A stretch of DNA of 64,000 nt from an uncultured Mycoplasmatota bacterium (GTDB lineage Bacteria > Bacillota_I > Bacilli_A > RF39 > UBA660), in contig USFG01000001.1 in NCBI GenBank assembly GCA_900553855.1, forward strand, positions 62,001 to 126,000. Direction: 5' to 3'. Below, in pieces: positions 7,222-16,748 of the stretch (position 1 is its first letter; each line of letters begins with the position of its first letter). The notes below the pieces were generated by a model. The model worked only from the letters and a program-made list of their open reading frames with translations, made no database searches and was not told the origin of the DNA. A program made the translations under genes and the position numbers.

Positions 7222-10200
7222 ATCTAATTTAAACAATTTTTTATCTAAAATAGAGTATAAATATGTATTAACTGATTTATTAGTTAAATTATGAATGTAA
7301 TTCTTATATCCATTTAACTGATTAATATATGCTGTATCATCTATGTGTTTTAATTTATAATCAATTATATCAATATGATCTTGGTATTCTAACATTAAAT
7401 CTATTATACCTGTTTTAGTTTCGTTATCTGTTTCTTCAATAAATTCGTATTCTTTAAAGATATTAGCATCTTTTATATTTTTAAATAATTCATTATTAAG
7501 TAAATTTTTAATTATATCAATTTCATTGTTTGTTAGATTATCATAATTTGGATTAAGAAAATCGGTTGTTTCTAAAAGATAGTGGATGTTGGTACCATAT
7601 TCCATGTTATTTTTTTCTTCTTTGGTAAATAATTTATTTGTAGTTTTAGAAAAATGATTTTCTTCAATTTCTTCTATATTATAGTTATGTTCTATAATTT
7701 CAATTTTATCCGAGGTTTCTGATGCAATACTTATATTTTTGTTTATTTTGTAGGTGTTATCTATGATAGGTGTTTCAATATTGGTAATGTATTTAGTTAT
7801 ATGAGGATATATTGAATTTAAAATATCTTCAAAACTATTATATTTACTTCTTTTATAGTTATTTACAACTATTTCACTTGAACTTATTCCTTCATCTTCC
7901 TTAAGGGAATCAACAATAATCATTTTTTCTTTACATCTTGTTAAGGCAACATATAACAATCTGATTTTTTCAGATATATCTTCGATTTTAAAATTGTCTT
8001 TACTTAATTTTGAAATAAAGGTTTCAATAAATGTGCCATCATAATCGGGAAATATTATTCCATATTTATTATCATATCTTATTTTTGGTTTGATATCTTC
8101 AGTACTAAATTTTTTGTAATAGCCAGCAAAGTAGCATATTTTATATTCTAAACCTTTTGATTTGTGAATATTTGTTAACGTTACTGAATCGATAGCAATG
8201 TGACTTGCACTTATTTTTATTTTATCTTTATTCTCGATTAAATTGTTAAGATAATCATTTATTCCATAAATATCAATACCTATATTATTTAGTTCTTCAA
8301 ATTTAGTAATTAAATTATTTAGGATAATACTTTTTTCATTAATATCTCCAACTAATGTTAATTTTTCGTAAATATTTAATTTATCAATAATTTTCATTAA
8401 AACATCTTTATTTGATAAATAATCTAAATCTTTGGCAATAGGTAAAAGTGTTTCATAGATAATGTTTGATTTAATAGTATGATTTTTTATAGTTTTATAT
8501 ATTTCATTATCTTTTTGTTCAAATAAGTAACTACGAGCTATACTTGCATAATAAAAGTTAGTTTCGATATCAAATATGTTATTTTTAATTTTAATTAGAA
8601 AACCAATTATATTATTTATTAATAAAGTTTCTGAAGAAAATAGGATATCTTCATCTTGATAAATGTGAAGTGGTATTCCAAGATAATCAAAGACTTTTTT
8701 ATAAGTGTTAAAGGCTGATCCACGGTCCAAAAGAATACAAAAATCACTATATTTACAACTTCTTATTTGTTTATCAAATACTTCATAATGATTATTTATT
8801 TTATTTTTTATGTCATTTCCAATAATAAAGGCTTCAATTTCTTCTCTTGTATTAGTATTATTTTTTTCATAATTATAGATTTCTAATTTATTGTTGTTGT
8901 TATTTTTTCCTTCAATATTAAATGTTTGATTTCCAAAAATAAGATTATGTTCGTCTTTATAATTGGCGTTACCTATTTTATTATCCATAATATAATTAAA
9001 TATATTGTTTATACTTGATAATACTTCTTCACGAGATCTAAAATTTTTATTTAAATCAATTCTTATTCCTTTTGTTCCATCTTTATATAAATCGTATTTA
9101 TCTTTAAAAATATTTGGATTAGCGTTTCTAAAGCGATAGATAGATTGTTTAATATCTCCAACCATGTAAACATTGTCATTCTCAATTAAATTAATAAATT
9201 CTTCTTCTATATCAGAAGTATCTTGATATTCATCAATCATTATTTCTTTGTAGTGATATTTTAATTCTTCTTTAATATTTTCATTTTCTTTAATAAGTTT
9301 AATTGCAAATTTGCTAATATCATTAAATTCATATGAAGAATTTTCATTTTTGAATGCATTTATTTTATTTGTTAGTTCGATAATGATATTAATAATTATT
9401 TCGACATTGTCTTTAGTGTTAATCACTTGATTTATTAGAACTTCCTTAGAAAATATTGTAGTTTCTTTTATTTCTTTGATGATGCTTGAAATATTTGCCT
9501 TTAATTCTTTTCCAAGGGGAGTGGAGTTTCTGTTTGTTACTTTAGGTAAGTCTAATGATGATTTGATTTCTTCATAAGTTTTTGCATTTAAAAGTGGTAG
9601 TAATCCATTATAATATTTTTCATAGAATGATGAGTCTGTTTCATACTGAATATCTTCTAATAAGCCTTTAATAGTGTTTATTTTATCTAATAAGTTATTT
9701 GTATACTCATTAAATAATTTATTTAAATTTTCTTTGCTATAATAATTATTAACATAGCTTTTTAGATATTCTTCTTTACTAGATAATAGTTCTAATTTGC
9801 TGTCTAATGAAAGAATTATATTTTTAATTTGTTTGTCATTTTTATTACAAAAAGAGGTTATTAAATTATTAAATTTTTCGTTATTTTCTTGATATTTATG
9901 ATCAAATATTTCGTTTAGAATATCTTTTTTCAATTTGCTAATTATACTAGAATCGATAATAGTTAGATTTGCGTCTAAATTAAGCATGTAGTGATATTTT
10001 TTTACTAATGCAAGGGTATAAGCATCAAAGTTAGTAATATCAGCAGAATCGATTAATTTTAATTCGTCTTTTATTTCATCATGCATTTTGATTTTCTTTT
10101 TAATTCTTTCTTTCATTTCAAAAGCAGCATTTTTAGTAAATGTTAGGATAAGCATTTCATTAATATGAATATTGTTATTCATTAAATTATGAATAACTCT

Positions 10201-10305
10201 TTCAGATAAAACTTCTGTTTTACCAGATCCAGCACCAGCGGAAACTATAATATTTTTGCCTCTAGTTGTAATTGCTGATAATTGTTCTTTAGTCCAATTC
10301 GGCAT
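7219..10305 (-). CDS. addA: AddA helicase-nuclease subunit
   Basis: The 1028-residue subunit of the AddAB complex, which resects double-strand breaks for RecA-dependent repair. The N-terminal part is a UvrD-type helicase: Walker A SAGAGSGKT near residue 23, IDEYQDTSDIEEEF, MVGDIKQSIYRFRNANP, TNIHKSKGLEYK and YVALTRCKEKM. The C-terminus is a RecB-family nuclease with GIIDLMLEYQDHIDIIDYK, the catalytic Asp and Asp/Lys in place. It is slightly shorter than Bacillus AddA (about 1230). An in-frame ATG at 10314 touches the SD (AAGGAG), so I chose ATG 10305. It overlaps the end of addB by 17 bases, as expected for a coupled pair, and ends in a terminator. Confidence 0.92.
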   Translation of the reverse strand: MPNWTKEQLSAITTRGKNIIVSAGAGSGKTEVLSERVIHNLMNNNIHINEMLILTFTKNAAFEMKERIKKKIKMHDEIKDELKLIDSADITNFDAYTLALVKKYHYMLNLDANLTIIDSSIISKLKKDILNEIFDHKYQENNEKFNNLITSFCNKNDKQIKNIILSLDSKLELLSSKEEYLKSYVNNYYSKENLNKLFNEYTNNLLDKINTIKGLLEDIQYETDSSFYEKYYNGLLPLLNAKTYEEIKSSLDLPKVTNRNSTPLGKELKANISSIIKEIKETTIFSKEVLINQVINTKDNVEIIINIIIELTNKINAFKNENSSYEFNDISKFAIKLIKENENIKEELKYHYKEIMIDEYQDTSDIEEEFINLIENDNVYMVGDIKQSIYRFRNANPNIFKDKYDLYKDGTKGIRIDLNKNFRSREEVLSSINNIFNYIMDNKIGNANYKDEHNLIFGNQTFNIEGKNNNNNKLEIYNYEKNNTNTREEIEAFIIGNDIKNKINNHYEVFDKQIRSCKYSDFCILLDRGSAFNTYKKVFDYLGIPLHIYQDEDILFSSETLLINNIIGFLIKIKNNIFDIETNFYYASIARSYLFEQKDNEIYKTIKNHTIKSNIIYETLLPIAKDLDYLSNKDVLMKIIDKLNIYEKLTLVGDINEKSIILNNLITKFEELNNIGIDIYGINDYLNNLIENKDKIKISASHIAIDSVTLTNIHKSKGLEYKICYFAGYYKKFSTEDIKPKIRYDNKYGIIFPDYDGTFIETFISKLSKDNFKIEDISEKIRLLYVALTRCKEKMIIVDSLKEDEGISSSEIVVNNYKRSKYNSFEDILNSIYPHITKYITNIETPIIDNTYKINKNISIASETSDKIEIIEHNYNIEEIEENHFSKTTNKLFTKEEKNNMEYGTNIHYLLETTDFLNPNYDNLTNNEIDIIKNLLNNELFKNIKDANIFKEYEFIEETDNETKTGIIDLMLEYQDHIDIIDYKLKHIDDTAYINQLNGYKNYIHNLTNKSVNTYLYSILDKKLFKLD

Positions 10306-12583
10306 TTTCGTCATCTCCTTTTGTATCTATGTAAACATTATCTTTTTCCGTATGAAAACAAATAGATGCATATTTACAATTTGGACAGCTTTTATTTGTT
10401 TGATTTAATATAACTGGTTTTATATCAAAGTTGTTATTTTTTATTTCAGTTATACAATTATTTATTTTTTCAGTTACTAATTTTTCTAATTCTTCAAATT
10501 CCTCATTAGACAATATTTTAGCATACTTATAAAAGCCATCACTTTTCTTTTTAATTCCTTTAATATACATACTGTTTTCGTAGGTACTATCTATTTCTTC
10601 TAATATTTCTTCATTAGATGTAGAGTATCCTTCTAATTTTAGTGAATTTTCAAATGATTCGTTATCGCTTTTATCCATATTAAAATTAAATTTTGGTTTT
10701 AGAATATGTTCTAGATAAACACCTACTATTTGAGAATCTGGGTAAATGGTTTTTACTAAATAAATATAAGTTGGTAATTGTAAATTAAAACCGTATTGAC
10801 ATTCTTTTAGATTAATTTTGGGATTTCCTGTTTTATAGTCTATTAAGATAATTTTATTCTGGTATTTTTGAATTTTATCGATAATTCCTACAAATTTAGT
10901 TTCATTTATGGTTGTTTCAATTTTTCTTTCACATTCTATTTCATTAAATCTAGTAACATTTTGCATACTTAAAATATAAGATATTGCAGTTTTTAATTCT
11001 TCTAATATTTTATTTTGAAATAATAAATTTTCATTTGTTACTTGATAACTGTTTGTTTCTAAAAATTCCTTTTTAGCTGCATCAAAATCAAAGTTATCTG
11101 TATAGATTTTTGATAATATATAATGACATAATGAACCAATATAAGTATCAAATGTATCTTCGTATGTATCTAGTTTTAATATGTTATCACAATAGTATTT
11201 AAATGGGCATTCATAGAAACTATTCATTTTAGAATAAGACAAACTAAATTCTTCAGTTGCTTCAACTTTGGTGTAAGTATTATTATAATTTTTGTATCTT
11301 AAATCCGGATAAGTATTTAAAAGAATATCTTGATTATCATTTTTATTATTGTATTTTAAATAGTTATCTAGCATATTAGTAAGATTGTATTTGTTAATTT
11401 TGTTGGAATATTTACTTATTTTTGTTTCCATTGGAATAATTTCATAATCATAATCAGTTGCAATAGTTGAAATATTTAGTGGCCCATTGTAATTATTTTG
11501 ACTTGCTGTAATTGTTAGATTATTAATATTTCTAATTACTTTATTTAATATTTCTTTATTAATGTTATTTAATTCAGCTGATGTTTCTAAAAATGAAGGT
11601 TTTTCATTATCAGAGATATAATCAACATCTTTATTTATTACAGGAATATATTCACTATTAAAATTTATTATATAAACATTATCATCTTTTTCGACTACAT
11701 TATTTATGATATCAATTTCGTTTACGGCGGTACGTATTTTAGTATTGTTAATTTTAGTTTGCTTTAATTCTTCCTTGATAACATTGTTAATATATTGATA
11801 GTTATCCACAAAATAATATTTATTTAATATGTTGATAATTGCTTTTTTAATTTTATCATCTTTTATGTTAGATAAAAATTCATCAATATTATTTAAATTA
11901 TTTAATAATTCTTTTCCTATAAATGTATTGTATAGGGTATTATCATAATTTAAGTTAATAGGTATACCATAACTTTTAAATATGCGGTCTATTATCAATT
12001 TATTATCGTTATTAATTCCGTAAATATAAGTTTTAGCTAAATCTAAATTTTTGGATGTAATATCTTCTGCTATATATTCTATTTCAGATGAGACATTATC
12101 AAATAAGTAAACTTTTGGGTTTATATTTTGATATTCTTTTTCTATAATATTTACCTTTAAATTGTTGTCTGTAATAAGCTTTTTTATAAATTTATTAATA
12201 TAATCAAAACCATAAAATATTATTTCTTTATCTTTAATAAAAGGTAAAAAGAGATTATTTATTATTAGTAATTTTTTTTCTAATAATTCATTTTTTATAT
12301 TTGTTAATTCTTGTAATTTGGGACAATCATTATTATCATTGGTAGCATATTTTAAGTTTTTCATTATTTCTTTAGCATTTTGATAGCTTAAGTTTTTTTT
12401 GTTCATTAAATATATTATTGCTTTTTCATTATAATCGATGGTTAAATTAGTAATAAATTCTTGATCTGTCAATATTTTAACGTTAGATAATTTTGGTAGA
12501 TTATTAATATATTTAACTACTTTTGTTTTTATATTATTTGGTATTATTAAAATTTTATTATTTAAATCAATGTCTATATTCAT
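10289..12583 (-). CDS. addB: AddB-like nuclease subunit (compact, Fe-S type)
   Basis: A 764-residue partner of AddA. The N-terminal two thirds is a divergent helicase-like scaffold without a Walker A motif. The C-terminal third is a PD-(D/E)XK nuclease with FVGIIDKIQ and ILIDYKTGNP. Cysteines flank it: YECPFKYYC before the nuclease and CPNCKYASICF near the end. These match the four cysteines that hold the iron-sulfur staple in AddB. Bacillus AddB is about 1160 residues and keeps an ATP site, so this is a reduced version. The nuclease core and cysteines appear intact. It is first in the addB-addA operon; an SD-like AAAGGA precedes the ATG. Confidence 0.85.
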   Translation of the reverse strand: MNIDIDLNNKILIIPNNIKTKVVKYINNLPKLSNVKILTDQEFITNLTIDYNEKAIIYLMNKKNLSYQNAKEIMKNLKYATNDNNDCPKLQELTNIKNELLEKKLLIINNLFLPFIKDKEIIFYGFDYINKFIKKLITDNNLKVNIIEKEYQNINPKVYLFDNVSSEIEYIAEDITSKNLDLAKTYIYGINNDNKLIIDRIFKSYGIPINLNYDNTLYNTFIGKELLNNLNNIDEFLSNIKDDKIKKAIINILNKYYFVDNYQYINNVIKEELKQTKINNTKIRTAVNEIDIINNVVEKDDNVYIINFNSEYIPVINKDVDYISDNEKPSFLETSAELNNINKEILNKVIRNINNLTITASQNNYNGPLNISTIATDYDYEIIPMETKISKYSNKINKYNLTNMLDNYLKYNNKNDNQDILLNTYPDLRYKNYNNTYTKVEATEEFSLSYSKMNSFYECPFKYYCDNILKLDTYEDTFDTYIGSLCHYILSKIYTDNFDFDAAKKEFLETNSYQVTNENLLFQNKILEELKTAISYILSMQNVTRFNEIECERKIETTINETKFVGIIDKIQKYQNKIILIDYKTGNPKINLKECQYGFNLQLPTYIYLVKTIYPDSQIVGVYLEHILKPKFNFNMDKSDNESFENSLKLEGYSTSNEEILEEIDSTYENSMYIKGIKKKSDGFYKYAKILSNEEFEELEKLVTEKINNCITEIKNNNFDIKPVILNQTNKSCPNCKYASICFHTEKDNVYIDTKGDDENAELD

Positions 12584-12644
12584 GTTATTCCTTTCATGTC
12601 TTAATAATATTTTACCATATCTTTAAATACATTTGACTAAAATA

Positions 12645-12687
12645 TATAAAAAAAACTGACCACAACCATTAGGGTCATGATCAGTTA
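12645..12687 (-). terminator. Terminator of the vanY-containing minus operon
   Basis: Minus-strand arms AACTGATCATGACC and GGTTGTGGTCAGTT pair with a few G-U pairs and run into eight or more T's (A-run at 12647-12655 on plus). It lies about 100 bases after the 90-residue protein gene. Confidence 0.75.
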
Positions 12688-12782
12688 AACTTAATAATAA
12701 TTACATTCTATTATATTTTATGAAAATATGTTAAGGCTTATTCCTTTGTTGTTTATATGTTTATATGAATTATTTATGTTAA

Positions 12783-13055
12783 TTAAATACTTTTACTTTT
12801 TTTCAGTGTTTGTCTTTGAAATTCTTTGGCAATTCTTAGTGGCATTGTATCATCAAAGTAATTTGCAAGTATTTCTGGCTTTACATTTGCTCTAGTTGAT
12901 AAATCAATAATTGATTCAGCAATAACATCATTATCTTCATTTGTAATTATTTGTTTAAACCAATCTGATTTTGATTTTGCTCCGTAATTAATTGCGTTTT
13001 GAGTGTCTAACTTTTGTAATGCGACTAGTTCTAGTTTTATATCTTCAATATTCAT
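12783..13055 (-). CDS. Small soluble protein, unknown (90 aa)
   Basis: I do not recognise this 90-residue, probably helical protein. It begins with a leucine-rich stretch (ELVALQKLDTQNAIN), has no membrane segment or cysteine, and ends basic (KKSKSI). An SD (AGGAG) precedes the ATG. It starts 11 bases after the stop of the VanY-type gene and is last before a strong terminator, so it belongs to that operon. No catalytic motif is visible. Confidence 0.6.
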   Translation of the reverse strand: MNIEDIKLELVALQKLDTQNAINYGAKSKSDWFKQIITNEDNDVIAESIIDLSTRANVKPEILANYFDDTMPLRIAKEFQRQTLKKSKSI

Positions 13056-13066
13056 TTTGTTTACTC

Positions 13067-14032
13067 CTAATCATTGTATTTTGAATCTATTCCAAAATAA
13101 TCTTCCATGGTTATCCAGTTTCCGTTGTTGTATAATTTTTTGGCTAATTCTTTTCCGACATATCTTATATGCCATGGTTCATAAATATATCCGGTTTCGT
13201 TTGTTTTTCCTTCTGGGTATCTTAAAATATAGCCATAAAGATAACAATTTTTATTAACCCATTTTCCTTCTGCTGTATCTTTAAATGAATTTGTAATTGT
13301 ATTTAAATCAAATGCAAGTCCAGTTTGATGCTCTGATGCGCCTGGTCTGGCTGAAAAAGTGTCAGCAGCTTTTTTTCCTTTTCTTTTAATGTATCCATTA
13401 TATAAGTCATTTTGATAATCGTATGAGCGATAGCCACTTTGAGCCCATAAATTTAGGCCTATGCTTGATGCATCGCTTTTCATTACTTTCCAGGCTTCAT
13501 AAGCTTCAGTATCTAATGGATTTCGATCAAAACCATCATTTGGGACTTTCTTATAAGGATTAACTGGTTTCCAATTGCTTGTTAATTTATATGTTTTATT
13601 TACGATGAGTACATTATCTATGTAATATGCTCCATCTTTATAAGTAATTGTATAACCTTTTCTTGTTTTATTATTTGTTAAATCATTTGGTGTGTCATTA
13701 TTATTTTGTGGTTGTTTCGTTGTAGTTGTTGTCGTAATTTTTTTTGTAGTTGTGGTAGTAGTAGTCGTGGTTGTGGTTGAAGTAGTTGTCGTAGTTGTTT
13801 GCTTTTTTTCTACTTGGTTATTAGAATCATTTTTATTTTCTTTTAACTTATTATCTCTAACCATATATACACTATAAATAATTGTTATTAATATTAATAA
13901 TAATGTTGTTAATATGATTTTACCACGATATTTTTTTTTAAATTTATTCCTATTTTTTAAAGTAAAATATCCCATAATAATTACAAGCAATAATAAAATT
14001 ATAAAAATAATATTTTTAATTAATTCATTCAT
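13067..14032 (-). CDS. vanY: D-alanyl-D-alanine carboxypeptidase (VanY/M15) with Thr-rich stalk
   Basis: A 321-residue membrane-bound wall enzyme. Two N-terminal helices (about residues 6-23 and 38-57) are followed by a threonine-rich linker (residues 79-106, almost pure Thr) that probably spans the wall. The catalytic M15B domain occupies residues 150-310. Zinc and catalytic residues are present in SEHQTGLAFD (His235, Asp242) and YEPWHIRYVG (Glu285, His288). Such enzymes remove the terminal D-Ala of peptidoglycan stems. The linker is encoded by a run of ACN codons. It sits between a pseudoprotease gene (2 bases apart) and a small unknown gene. It is the conventional VanY of the window, unlike the pilin-like version at 3978. 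Confidence 0.9.
   Translation of the reverse strand: MNELIKNIIFIILLLLVIIMGYFTLKNRNKFKKKYRGKIILTTLLLILITIIYSVYMVRDNKLKENKNDSNNQVEKKQTTTTTTSTTTTTTTTTTTKKITTTTTTKQPQNNNDTPNDLTNNKTRKGYTITYKDGAYYIDNVLIVNKTYKLTSNWKPVNPYKKVPNDGFDRNPLDTEAYEAWKVMKSDASSIGLNLWAQSGYRSYDYQNDLYNGYIKRKGKKAADTFSARPGASEHQTGLAFDLNTITNSFKDTAEGKWVNKNCYLYGYILRYPEGKTNETGYIYEPWHIRYVGKELAKKLYNNGNWITMEDYFGIDSKYND
13726..13806 (-). repeat. ACN-codon low-complexity tract (Thr stalk of VanY)
   Basis: Reads on minus as successive ACA/ACT/ACG threonine codons with a few Ser and Lys. Such tracts expand and contract by slippage or recombination. The mirrored valine-rich plus-strand ORF here is an artefact of the tract. Confidence 0.8.
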
Positions 14033-14034
14033 TT

Positions 14035-14838
14035 TTATTCTCCATAAGTAATGTTATTATCTTCTAAAAATTTGATAATATCAGTACTATTAATAACTAT
14101 TCCAGCTTTTTTAATTAATTCATTATTAACATAGATATTTTTATTAGAACTTAAAATGCCATAGATATTTCCTTCTTTATCAAGCAATGGTCCACCATTC
14201 ATTCCGACAAAGATTTCACTACTTATTTCAAATTCAGAAATATTTCCATGTTCATCCATTAAATTTCTAGTTACTATTCCAGTAATTGGATAAGTTGGAA
14301 AGTTCATTCTTTTATATGTTGTTTCAATTTCATTTTTTTCATAATTATAGGCGAAATTTTCATACTCTGGAAATGCAAAGCCGGTCGCAACAAAGTCTTG
14401 GCCTTGTGTTACACTTTTATTTATAAATTTTGGAAATTTATTAATGAATAGTCCTTTATTTTCTGATTTAATAATTGCTAAATTTAAATATTCATGTGGA
14501 ATTATTTCAATATTTGTTATGCTTTCAGCAACATCAACTATTTGAACTTGCAAATTTGTTATTACATTATTATCTAAGCTGTATTTTTTTTCAATCTTTT
14601 TAATTTCTTTTATTTTTTTATTTTTTAATTCAAGAAAAATGTTTTTAAATACCGAATTTGTGTCAATAGATAAATAAATATTTTCTGCTAATTCTTTGGT
14701 TGTTAAAATATCACCATTTTTATTTAGAACTATTACAGTTCCAATATCGTTAATAATCGTATCATTGTTATAATATTTTTTTCCAATAATAATTGGTCTA
14801 ATATAATTTAAGGCTTCTTTACATGCTTTTTTATACAT
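14035..14838 (-). CDS. Trypsin-fold pseudoprotease (HtrA-like, catalytic triad lost)
   Basis: A 267-residue protein with the two-barrel trypsin-like layout of HtrA/DegP but no PDZ domain and no signal sequence. The hallmarks are present in outline: a GTVIVLNKNGDILTTKEL strand pair, HEYLNLAIIKS, and GMNGGPLLDKEGNIYGIL. The three catalytic residues are not. The His position after ILT is Lys/Glu, the usual DLAVLK Asp is Asn119, and GNSGGP is GMNGGP with Asn214 at the serine. It is therefore likely a non-catalytic binding or scaffold protein. The frame is intact and the gene is tightly packed (1 and 2 base gaps) in an operon with vanY, arguing against simple decay. Confidence 0.72.
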   Translation of the reverse strand: MYKKACKEALNYIRPIIIGKKYYNNDTIINDIGTVIVLNKNGDILTTKELAENIYLSIDTNSVFKNIFLELKNKKIKEIKKIEKKYSLDNNVITNLQVQIVDVAESITNIEIIPHEYLNLAIIKSENKGLFINKFPKFINKSVTQGQDFVATGFAFPEYENFAYNYEKNEIETTYKRMNFPTYPITGIVTRNLMDEHGNISEFEISSEIFVGMNGGPLLDKEGNIYGILSSNKNIYVNNELIKKAGIVINSTDIIKFLEDNNITYGE

Positions 14839-14839
14839 T

Positions 14840-15031
14840 TTAAATATTTCTATCCTTAATTAATAAGATAAGTCCATAAATTTCGAATGCGATTGAAAAA
14901 AACATTAATATAATAATGTATATATCGCTTATATCTATATATTTATTTATTAATATAGTTAATAAAAGTCCTACTAAACCTTCAAATATTCTAATTAAAC
15001 CAATTGGCATTTTTCTTTTCATTTTCCCCAC
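14840..15031 (-). CDS. Small two-helix membrane protein (63 aa)
   Basis: A 63-residue protein with two hydrophobic helices (about residues 9-27 and 33-57) and basic ends; family unknown. It is the first gene of the minus operon with the pseudoprotease and VanY, one base apart from the former. A promoter at 15064-15092 and a GGTGGGG SD lie upstream, which supports that it is real. Confidence 0.6.
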   Translation of the reverse strand: MGKMKRKMPIGLIRIFEGLVGLLLTILINKYIDISDIYIIILMFFSIAFEIYGLILLIKDRNI

Positions 15032-15063
15032 CTTAATAAATTATATCATTAGGAAGCGTAGTT

Positions 15064-15092
15064 TGTATAGTTAATTATTAAGTTTTCGTCAA
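15064..15092 (-). promoter_or_regulatory. Sigma-A-type promoter of the pseudoprotease/vanY operon
   Basis: Minus strand TTGACG (15087-15092), 17-base spacer, TATACA (15064-15069), 33 bases before the first start codon. Confidence 0.55.
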
Positions 15093-15161
15093 TTTTTTAA
15101 ATATGTAAAATTAATTTTTATAATATTTATTATAAATTATTATTTAAAAATTTTGTTATTA

Positions 15162-15202
15162 AATAAAAAAACTATTAACAATAATTTATTTGCTAATAGT
15201 TT
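15162..15202 (-). terminator. Terminator after the paralogous surface-protein genes
   Basis: AAACTATTA (15169-15177) pairs with TAATAGTTT (15194-15202), nine perfect pairs, followed on the minus strand by a T-rich run. Confidence 0.7.
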
Positions 15203-15222
15203 GTATAATTAACTTTAATGTT

Positions 15223-15927
15223 TTAAGTACGAGCACCGGCTCCTCTACCACTTTTTGAATCAATTATGACATCATTATATTTATTTTCATTAAATGTTAC
15301 GTGATGTATATCAATAGTATCTGAATTTTGATCTCTTTTTTTATCATTTAAACTTAAATAATAAATTGAGTCATTTGATATGTAAACACGATCATTAAAA
15401 ATATAATCATTATACATTTTATTTAATACTAAACTTTGATTTGATACTAAAGGAACTTGATATATAAATTCATAAATTGTATTAAATATATAAACATAAT
15501 GAGTATCCATTCCATTTACATCTGAATCAGAATAATCAATTACAAAATAATTTTCGCTCTGATTATTCTTGAAAGTTAAAAATTTAAAATCATCTATTTT
15601 TGTATTATAATTTTGTGTATATATTAAAAAGTCTTTATTCAGCTTTTTTCCATTGTAATATAGATTTATATAATAATAATCATCATTTTTATTTAATGAA
15701 TATGATATGTTAATCATTTTTTCATCAACTATTAATTTTTTAAAATTTTCTATATATTCTATTGGCTTAACATTACTATTAATATTGTTTGTAGTTTTAT
15801 TAGAAAAGTTATTATATTGATTATTATTTTCTTTATTTATTATTAAATATATTAATATACCTATCAATATTATTATTATACTTATTAAAATTAATATCAA
15901 AGTATAGTTATCTTTTTCATCTTTCAA
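15223..15927 (-). CDS. Single-pass surface protein, paralogue A
   Basis: A 234-residue protein with one N-terminal membrane helix (about residues 8-29) and an asparagine/tyrosine-rich outer domain. The C-terminal half aligns with the next upstream gene: QVPLVSNQSLVLNKMY, NDRVYISNDSIYYLSLND, HHVTFNENKYNDVI. The final residues SGRGAGART are basic and unlike the rest. The start is TTG at 15927, with AAGGAG about eight bases before it. I do not recognise the family; the domain looks like beta strands. It lies 12 bases after paralogue B and ends at a terminator, so the two arose by tandem duplication and are probably co-transcribed. Confidence 0.65.
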   Translation of the reverse strand: MKDEKDNYTLILILISIIIILIGILIYLIINKENNNQYNNFSNKTTNNINSNVKPIEYIENFKKLIVDEKMINISYSLNKNDDYYYINLYYNGKKLNKDFLIYTQNYNTKIDDFKFLTFKNNQSENYFVIDYSDSDVNGMDTHYVYIFNTIYEFIYQVPLVSNQSLVLNKMYNDYIFNDRVYISNDSIYYLSLNDKKRDQNSDTIDIHHVTFNENKYNDVIIDSKSGRGAGART

Positions 15928-15939
15928 TTTTAATTCTCC

Positions 15940-16689
15940 TTATAGTTTTACACCACTAAATTTTGCATTTATAGTGTCAATAACTTCATCATAATATTTA
16001 TTGTCATATAATGTAACTTTATGTACAGCAGCTTTATTATTTTCATTACTTTGACTTAAATAATAGATACAATTATTATTTATGCTAACTCTATCATTAA
16101 ATTCAATATTATATTTGTCATTTAGTTCTATTTCTTGCTCACTAACTAATGGTACTATATATACTAGTTCTGCATTATCATTTATTATAAAGGTGCTATT
16201 TGTAGAATTAACATTTGCATTAATAGTTAAATATTCTTTATTATCCAACCCGATTATTTTATTAACTTCTAGTTTATCTAAATAATAATCTCTTAATTCG
16301 GTATTATATTCTCCAATATTAATTAAGCCAATTTTTTTATCATTAAATAAAAATTGTAAATAATATGAATATCCTTTTTGGCCTGATTCATAATAGTTTT
16401 CTTCAATTACTTGATAAATATTATATCCAATTTTAATACTCTTATTATTTAGTTTGATTTCTTTAAAATTATTATTGTTTGAAAAAAATTCTAAATTAGA
16501 AATATTATCATTATCGTTTAATGACCAACTATAAATTGGATAATCTCTTTTACTAAATTTTTTATAAGAATTAATATTATTTGGCGTAGTACTATTTTTA
16601 TATAACATAATTATTACTAAAAATAGTAATATAATTATTAGTATTAAAGCACTAATAATTGTAATAATTTTAATTTTATCTTTTTCCAT
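15940..16689 (-). CDS. Single-pass surface protein, paralogue B
   Basis: A 249-residue relative of the gene downstream. It has one N-terminal membrane helix (about residues 8-30). Its outer domain carries the shared strings YIVPLVSEQEIELNDKY, FNDRVSINNNCIYYLSQS and HKVTLYDNKYYDEVIDT in the same order as paralogue A. The N-terminal parts of the outer domains differ more. No enzyme motif is visible. AAAGGGA precedes the ATG. Together with paralogue A and the next gene (16749) it forms a cluster of small anchored proteins, perhaps surface receptors or immune/adhesion proteins; that is speculative. Confidence 0.65.
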   Translation of the reverse strand: MEKDKIKIITIISALILIIILLFLVIIMLYKNSTTPNNINSYKKFSKRDYPIYSWSLNDNDNISNLEFFSNNNNFKEIKLNNKSIKIGYNIYQVIEENYYESGQKGYSYYLQFLFNDKKIGLINIGEYNTELRDYYLDKLEVNKIIGLDNKEYLTINANVNSTNSTFIINDNAELVYIVPLVSEQEIELNDKYNIEFNDRVSINNNCIYYLSQSNENNKAAVHKVTLYDNKYYDEVIDTINAKFSGVKL

Positions 16690-16748
16690 TAAATCTAAGA
16701 TCCCTTTCTTTAAATAATTATTAATTGTTTTAATAGTTTGAAAATTTT

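Noticed and set aside
13692..13877. Plus-strand ORF of almost pure valine
   Set aside because: It is the mirror of the Thr-codon tract of the minus-strand VanY linker and has no SD or homology.
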